Part shown: positions 60,385 through 64,000 of the stretch, in pieces
How the letters are laid out: the number at the start of each line of letters is the position of its first letter
Position numbering within the stretch: the stretch's first letter is position 1
Assembly (NCBI RefSeq): GCF_039645585.1
Contig: NZ_CP147915.1
Location: 1,364,001-1,428,000 of the forward strand
DNA: 64,000 bases
Reading direction: 5' to 3'
DNA from: Sulfurimonas sp. HSL-1656
GTDB taxonomy: Bacteria > Campylobacterota > Campylobacteria > Campylobacterales > Sulfurimonadaceae
The notes under the pieces: generated by a model
Told to the model about the DNA's origin: nothing
The model's input: the letters and a program-made list of their open reading frames with translations, nothing else
Database searches by the model: none
Translations under genes and position numbers: made by a program

Positions 60385-61767
60385 CTACTCGGACGCCGGG
60401 ACCTTCGTTTCTGCCATGGCGTCGCGTTTCAGCGCCAGAATCTCATCGGGTTTCACTTCCGCGACCAGCGGGAGGTTCCCGACGTTCTCAATGACCCGGT
60501 ACTCGGACAGCTGCTGATCGTACAGCGCAGAGACATAGGCCTTGCGGGAGGTATAGTACTCGTTCTCGACGTCAAGGACGTCCAGCAGGGTACGGCGTCC
60601 GAGACGGAACTCCTCGAGATAGGCCTGCAGGGTCTTCTGCGTGAAGTCGCGGTGATCTTTGAGGTATTCAATCTGCTCCGCGATCCGTGTTTTTGCCGCC
60701 CAGGAGTAGTTGAGGCGTTCGAACACGAGGCGCTGGTTCTCCATCATTTTTTCCGAAGCGTTGAACGCGGACGCCAGCGCTTTTTTGCGCCCGGCGACAT
60801 CCGAACCGCCGTTATAGAGGTTCCACGATGCGATCAGCTGAACCGTGAATTCGTTCTCGTCCCCGGAGTTCGTACGCCAAGCGTAATCGCCCGTCCGGTC
60901 ATTGTTGACATGGGTCTCTTTAACCTCCAGGTCGACGGTCGGGTAGTAGTTCGACGCCGCCTGGCGGTAGGCCGCCTGCGCCGCTTCGATGTTTTTGCGG
61001 TTGGCCATCAGGGTCGGGTAACGCAGAAGCGCCGTTTGTTCCGCCGCCGCGATATCCGCCGGCAACAGCGAAGCGTTGATGTCCGCTTCCATCATATCGT
61101 CGGGGTTGACCGCCTCGCCGTAGATTCGCTTGAAACTGGTCTGCGCATCTTCATAGTTGTTCATGGCGACCTTGACGTTCGATTCGGCCAGCGCCAGACG
61201 TCCGGAGATCTGTTCCATATCCGACTGTGTTCCGGCACCGGCTTCCACGCGCTCTTTGATCATGTCGTAGTAGCGCTGGTGCGTATTGCGGTTCTCAACG
61301 GTCAGGGCGAGAAGCTGTTTCTGTTTCAGAACCCCCAGGTAACTTTCGATCATGGAGAGGCCGAGCTGGCTCACCTTTTCCATCAGAGAGTGCTCCGCTG
61401 CGAGCAGCCGCGCATCCTGCTGGGCGACGTCGTACATTGTCGAAAAGCCGCGGAAGAGGTTTTCACGCGCCCGGACGAAGGCCTCCGTATGCAGGTAATC
61501 ATCCTGATCGTTGTTCGGGTCAAGCGATCCGACGGAACCTTCATCATGTTTATAACCGACACTGCCCTGGATATCAACAACCGGAAGATAGTCGGCGAAC
61601 GCAATCGTTTTGTCCTCTTCCACCGCGCGGTAATCCTCGATACGCTGCCGGACTTCCGGGTTGGTATCAATGACCGTACGATAGGCTTCCTCTACAGTGA
61701 GTCCGTAACCGGACGTCGCCAATAAGAAAGGTAGAATCCCCAATATTCCTTTACGTTTCATTGTCAA
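60385..61767 (-). CDS. TolC-family outer-membrane efflux protein (LapE-like)
   Basis: A 460-residue exported protein: signal MKRKGILGILPFLLATSGYG, then two repeated helical/beta halves typical of TolC (GSVGYKHDEGSVGSLD ... AREN LFRGFSTMYDV; IASWNLYNGGSDVAGRKKA). It is the outer-membrane duct of the type I system. First gene of the lap operon, with a TATAAT promoter upstream. Confidence 0.9.
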   Translation of the reverse strand: MTMKRKGILGILPFLLATSGYGLTVEEAYRTVIDTNPEVRQRIEDYRAVEEDKTIAFADYLPVVDIQGSVGYKHDEGSVGSLDPNNDQDDYLHTEAFVRARENLFRGFSTMYDVAQQDARLLAAEHSLMEKVSQLGLSMIESYLGVLKQKQLLALTVENRNTHQRYYDMIKERVEAGAGTQSDMEQISGRLALAESNVKVAMNNYEDAQTSFKRIYGEAVNPDDMMEADINASLLPADIAAAEQTALLRYPTLMANRKNIEAAQAAYRQAASNYYPTVDLEVKETHVNNDRTGDYAWRTNSGDENEFTVQLIASWNLYNGGSDVAGRKKALASAFNASEKMMENQRLVFERLNYSWAAKTRIAEQIEYLKDHRDFTQKTLQAYLEEFRLGRRTLLDVLDVENEYYTSRKAYVSALYDQQLSEYRVIENVGNLPLVAEVKPDEILALKRDAMAETKVPASE

Positions 61768-61811
61768 TCCTTTGCACTTGATTTGCCAGTTTTTAAACTG
61801 TCCTTATAGGG

Positions 61812-61817
61812 ATTATA
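61812..61817 (-). promoter_or_regulatory. Candidate -10 box (TATAAT) for the lap operon
   Basis: GGGCTATAATCCC on the minus strand, 44 bases before the tolC-like ATG. The region to 61900 is AT-rich on both strands and holds the divergent promoter of the DUF255 gene. Confidence 0.5.
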
Positions 61818-61892
61818 GCCCGTTTCAGCCTTATAAGAACATAATGTAATAATTTTTATCTGCGAACCTTCAGGATTAAATAACAGTTTGTA

Positions 61893-61898
61893 TATAAT
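61893..61898 (+). promoter_or_regulatory. Candidate -10 box (TATAAT) for the DUF255 gene
   Basis: TTGTATATAATGCC, 31 bases before ATG 61930. The in-frame TTG and ATG codons at 61888-61899 overlap this box and so cannot be used if the promoter is real. Confidence 0.5.
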
Positions 61899-61929
61899 GC
61901 CCCACTATCCCAACCAAGAGGGACCGACT

Positions 61930-63870
61930 ATGCCCAATAGACTTGCCAACGAAGACTCCCCCTACCTGCAGCAGCACAAGAACAACCCCGTCGACTGGTA
62001 CCCCTGGTGCGACGAAGCTTTTGCGCGCGCCCGCGAGGAGAACCGTCCCATTTTCATCTCCATCGGCTACAGCAGCTGCCACTGGTGCCACGTGATGGAG
62101 CACGAGGTGTTCGAAGACGAGAGCATTGCCGCGTATCTGAACGAACACTTCATCAGTATCAAGGTCGACCGTGAAGAGCGCCCTGACCTCGACAAGTACT
62201 ACCAGGAGGTGCACCAGCTGCTCAACCGCCGTGCGGGCGGCTGGCCCGCCTCCATCTTCTGCACCCCTGACAACAAACCCTTCTACGCCGGCACCTACAT
62301 CCCGCCGACCACCCGGGAGCGCATGCTGGGCTTTACGGAACTCACAGAGATCATCGCCACCAAGGTGGCCGAGGGGGACGAAAAGCTCTTCCAGAACGCC
62401 GACGAGATCCAGAACTACCTGAAACCCGAAGCGCGGCCGAAGGAGGCGACGGTCCTGAAGCCCTCCCTGGCCACCGGTTTCGTCAAGCAGGCACTGCACA
62501 ACTTCGAGAGCGTGAACGGCGGCTTCTCCCATGAGCCGAAATTCCCGCACACCTCGACGCTGAACGCCCTGCTCGACATCGTGCTGCTCCAAAACGATAC
62601 CGATGCAAAGAAGATGGTGACTCAGACGCTTTCGACAATGCACCGCGGGGGGATGTACGACCTCGTCGACGGCGGATTCTGCCGCTACAGTGTCGACCCG
62701 GAGTGGCTGGTGCCGCACTTCGAGAAGATGGCCTACGACAACGGGCTGCTCTGCGAGCTCTATGCCCGGGCCGGGCGGATGCTGGACGATGCGTCCTATA
62801 CCCGCACGGCCGCGGAGATCGCCGACTTCATGGCAACGAAGATGCAGGAAGACGGTCTCTTCTACTCCGCCAGCGACGCCGACAGCGAGGGCGAGGAAGG
62901 CACCTATTTTATCGTGGCGTACGATGTCGCCAGGGCAGCGCTGATCGAGGACGGCTTCGCCGGGGATGACGCCGATGCGACCCTGGAGACCCTCCATGTC
63001 ACACCGGGCGGCAACTTCGAGGGCAAAAATATCCTCTGGCTCTCCGAGCCCGTCGAACGCCCCGGGTGGTTCGCCGCTGTCCGCGACGTCTTCCTCCGCC
63101 TGCGCAAGGAACGCAAATACCCCTTTATCGACCGCAAGGTCCAGACCTCCTGGAACGCGATGATGATCCGCGGCCTTTTCGAACTCGGCAAGATCGACCC
63201 AGCCTACAACGAAAAGGCGGTTTCAGCCCTCAAGGCCCTGCAAGCGTTCCTGATGCCGGACGGGATGCTTTACCACACCGCGCTCATTCACAGCACGCCG
63301 AAAATAGGCGCTTTCCTGGAGGATTACGCCTACCTGGGGACCGCTTTCGTCAAGGCCTATGAAGCGACCTACGACGAGACCTACCTCATGCAGGCGCAGC
63401 AGATGGCCAACCGCGCCCTGGAGACCCTCTACGACAACGGGCGCTGGTACTTCAGCAAGGGCGAGTTCATCACCGACGCCGACCCGACTGACAGTTCCTA
63501 CCCCGGCTCCGTCGGGGTCATGGTCGACCTGCTGCTGAGCCTCGGCATCCTTGTCGAGGAGAAGTACCGCCATTTTGCCTTCAAAACCCTGGAGTACTAC
63601 TCGGCGCGCCTGGCGAAGACGCCCATCTACTTCCCCTACCTCTTTAACCAGGCGCTGCGCTACCTCTTCGAGGACCTCGTCGTCAAAGCCGACGCCGAAC
63701 GGCTGGCATCGGCCGCAGGTAACCTCTCGGCAGTCACCTACCCCTATGTCCACGTCAAAGCAACCGACGACAATAATTATATGCTCTGCGGCGTCCAAAG
63801 CTGTTTTGCACAGCTCAAAAACGCCGATGAGATCGCCCCGACCATCAAGGAGAAGTTCTCGGCGTTTTAA
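61930..63870 (+). CDS. YyaL/DUF255 thioredoxin-domain protein
   Basis: A 646-residue protein: N-terminal thioredoxin-like DUF255 domain ([35 protein letters not shown] with a CxxC active site, [30 protein letters not shown]) and a long alpha/alpha-barrel region like N-acylglucosamine epimerases ([36 protein letters not shown]). Same architecture as human SPATA20. Biochemical role unsettled. Start 61930 chosen from the AGAGGGAC site and promoter position. Confidence 0.9.
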   Translation: MPNRLANEDSPYLQQHKNNPVDWYPWCDEAFARAREENRPIFISIGYSSCHWCHVMEHEVFEDESIAAYLNEHFISIKVDREERPDLDKYYQEVHQLLNRRAGGWPASIFCTPDNKPFYAGTYIPPTTRERMLGFTELTEIIATKVAEGDEKLFQNADEIQNYLKPEARPKEATVLKPSLATGFVKQALHNFESVNGGFSHEPKFPHTSTLNALLDIVLLQNDTDAKKMVTQTLSTMHRGGMYDLVDGGFCRYSVDPEWLVPHFEKMAYDNGLLCELYARAGRMLDDASYTRTAAEIADFMATKMQEDGLFYSASDADSEGEEGTYFIVAYDVARAALIEDGFAGDDADATLETLHVTPGGNFEGKNILWLSEPVERPGWFAAVRDVFLRLRKERKYPFIDRKVQTSWNAMMIRGLFELGKIDPAYNEKAVSALKALQAFLMPDGMLYHTALIHSTPKIGAFLEDYAYLGTAFVKAYEATYDETYLMQAQQMANRALETLYDNGRWYFSKGEFITDADPTDSSYPGSVGVMVDLLLSLGILVEEKYRHFAFKTLEYYSARLAKTPIYFPYLFNQALRYLFEDLVVKADAERLASAAGNLSAVTYPYVHVKATDDNNYMLCGVQSCFAQLKNADEIAPTIKEKFSAF

Positions 63871-63902
63871 ATGCGCCCGGGACTTCTTTACTCGGCCGTT
63901 CC

Positions 63903-64000
63903 CTACTGGTACTTTCTCATCAATTCCGAAGCATTAAAGTCACAGTTATCCATAGATGTACCTAGTAAACTGATGCTTTCGCCACTAAGATGATTATTAT
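63903..64000 (-). CDS. Possible C-terminal end of a minus-strand gene (partial)
   Basis: One minus-strand frame is open from the right edge to a TAG at 63903-63905 and codes NNHLSGESISLLGTSMDNC then a hydrophilic end SELMRKYQ. It is convergent with the DUF255 gene. The sequence is more AT-rich than the neighbours. A competing plus-strand 40-codon frame starts at 63871 directly after the DUF255 stop; neither can be confirmed from this window. Confidence 0.3.
   Translation of the reverse strand, partial: NNHLSGESISLLGTSMDNCDFNASELMRKYQ

Noticed and set aside
63940-63955. DnaA-box-like TTATCCATA near the right edge
   Set aside because: A single imperfect box without a cluster or AT-rich unwinding region gives no support for an origin.
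63871-63993. 40-codon plus-strand frame right after the DUF255 stop
   Set aside because: No ribosome site or recognisable motif, and it conflicts with an open minus-strand frame; left out as a gene.

Overview
The window looks like the chromosome of a free-living, GC-rich member of the Campylobacterota (Sulfurimonas/Sulfuricurvum-like). The support is gene content and order rather than any marker gene: cvpA-fur-lysS-glyA-DUF1882-SPOR protein resembles the lysS-glyA neighbourhood of Helicobacter and Campylobacter; a GnnA/GnnB-like pair lies beside lpx genes; a Nik-type energy-coupling-factor nickel operon is present; DAHP synthase is class II; and many promoters show a clear TATAAT -10 with no obvious -35. 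Genes are tightly packed with frequent ATGA/TGATG overlaps and many GTG or TTG starts. I saw no rRNA, tRNA, CRISPR array or insertion sequence.

Layout. 1-3.4 kb: glucan/sugar-nucleotide genes (partial GH57, a nucleotidyltransferase fused to a mutase-like domain, a small CBM48 protein). 3.5-5.3 kb: gatC, an ArsC/Spx-like protein, pilT. 5.3-5.7 kb and 9.8-9.9 kb: two copies of an undescribed intergenic element. 5.7-15.6 kb: class II DAHP synthase, cvpA-fur-lysS-glyA and onward to trpE-aroE and a lytic transglycosylase. 15.6-19.6 kb (minus): six-gene nickel/cobalt uptake operon with its own outer-membrane protein and a palindrome over its promoter. 19.8-24.1 kb: DUF4139 protein, kinase-like fusion, recR, methyltransferase. 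24.1-26.2 kb: a sharply AT-rich island with three genes (DUF2971-like, uracil-DNA-glycosylase-like, PD-(D/E)XK nuclease-like), the best candidate here for an undescribed, possibly defensive, system. 26.2-34.4 kb: methyltransferases, mltA, dnaJ, chorismate mutase, ABC exporter, DUF4382 lipoprotein, a dihydroorotase-like protein. 34.5-40.1 kb: cytochrome c-lpxB-aminotransferase-dehydrogenase-LpxA-like-hypothetical-hemF operon. 40.2-43.2 kb: two tiny membrane proteins followed by trkA-trkH. 43.2-52.1 kb: methyltransferase, metE, truC, cytochrome c, dsbD, a six-hairpin glycosidase-like protein. 52.2-61.8 kb (minus): a complete Lap-type adhesin retention/secretion locus. 61.9-63.9 kb: a YyaL/DUF255 protein.

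How the genes work together. The Lap locus encodes a TolC-like pore, LapG-like protease, LapD-like c-di-GMP receptor, type I secretion ATPase and adaptor, a LuxR-type regulator and a very small Asp/Thr-rich surface protein with an N-terminal retention module and a TAAG LapG-type cleavage motif, so biofilm attachment is probably switched by c-di-GMP. The nickel operon would carry metal from the outer membrane through periplasmic factors to the ECF transporter; three exported components have predicted mature N-termini that begin with histidine. The lpx operon may make or sense a diamino-sugar lipid A precursor, but its LpxA-like member lacks the histidines used by E. coli LpxA. All homology statements come from reading motifs; no database search was run.
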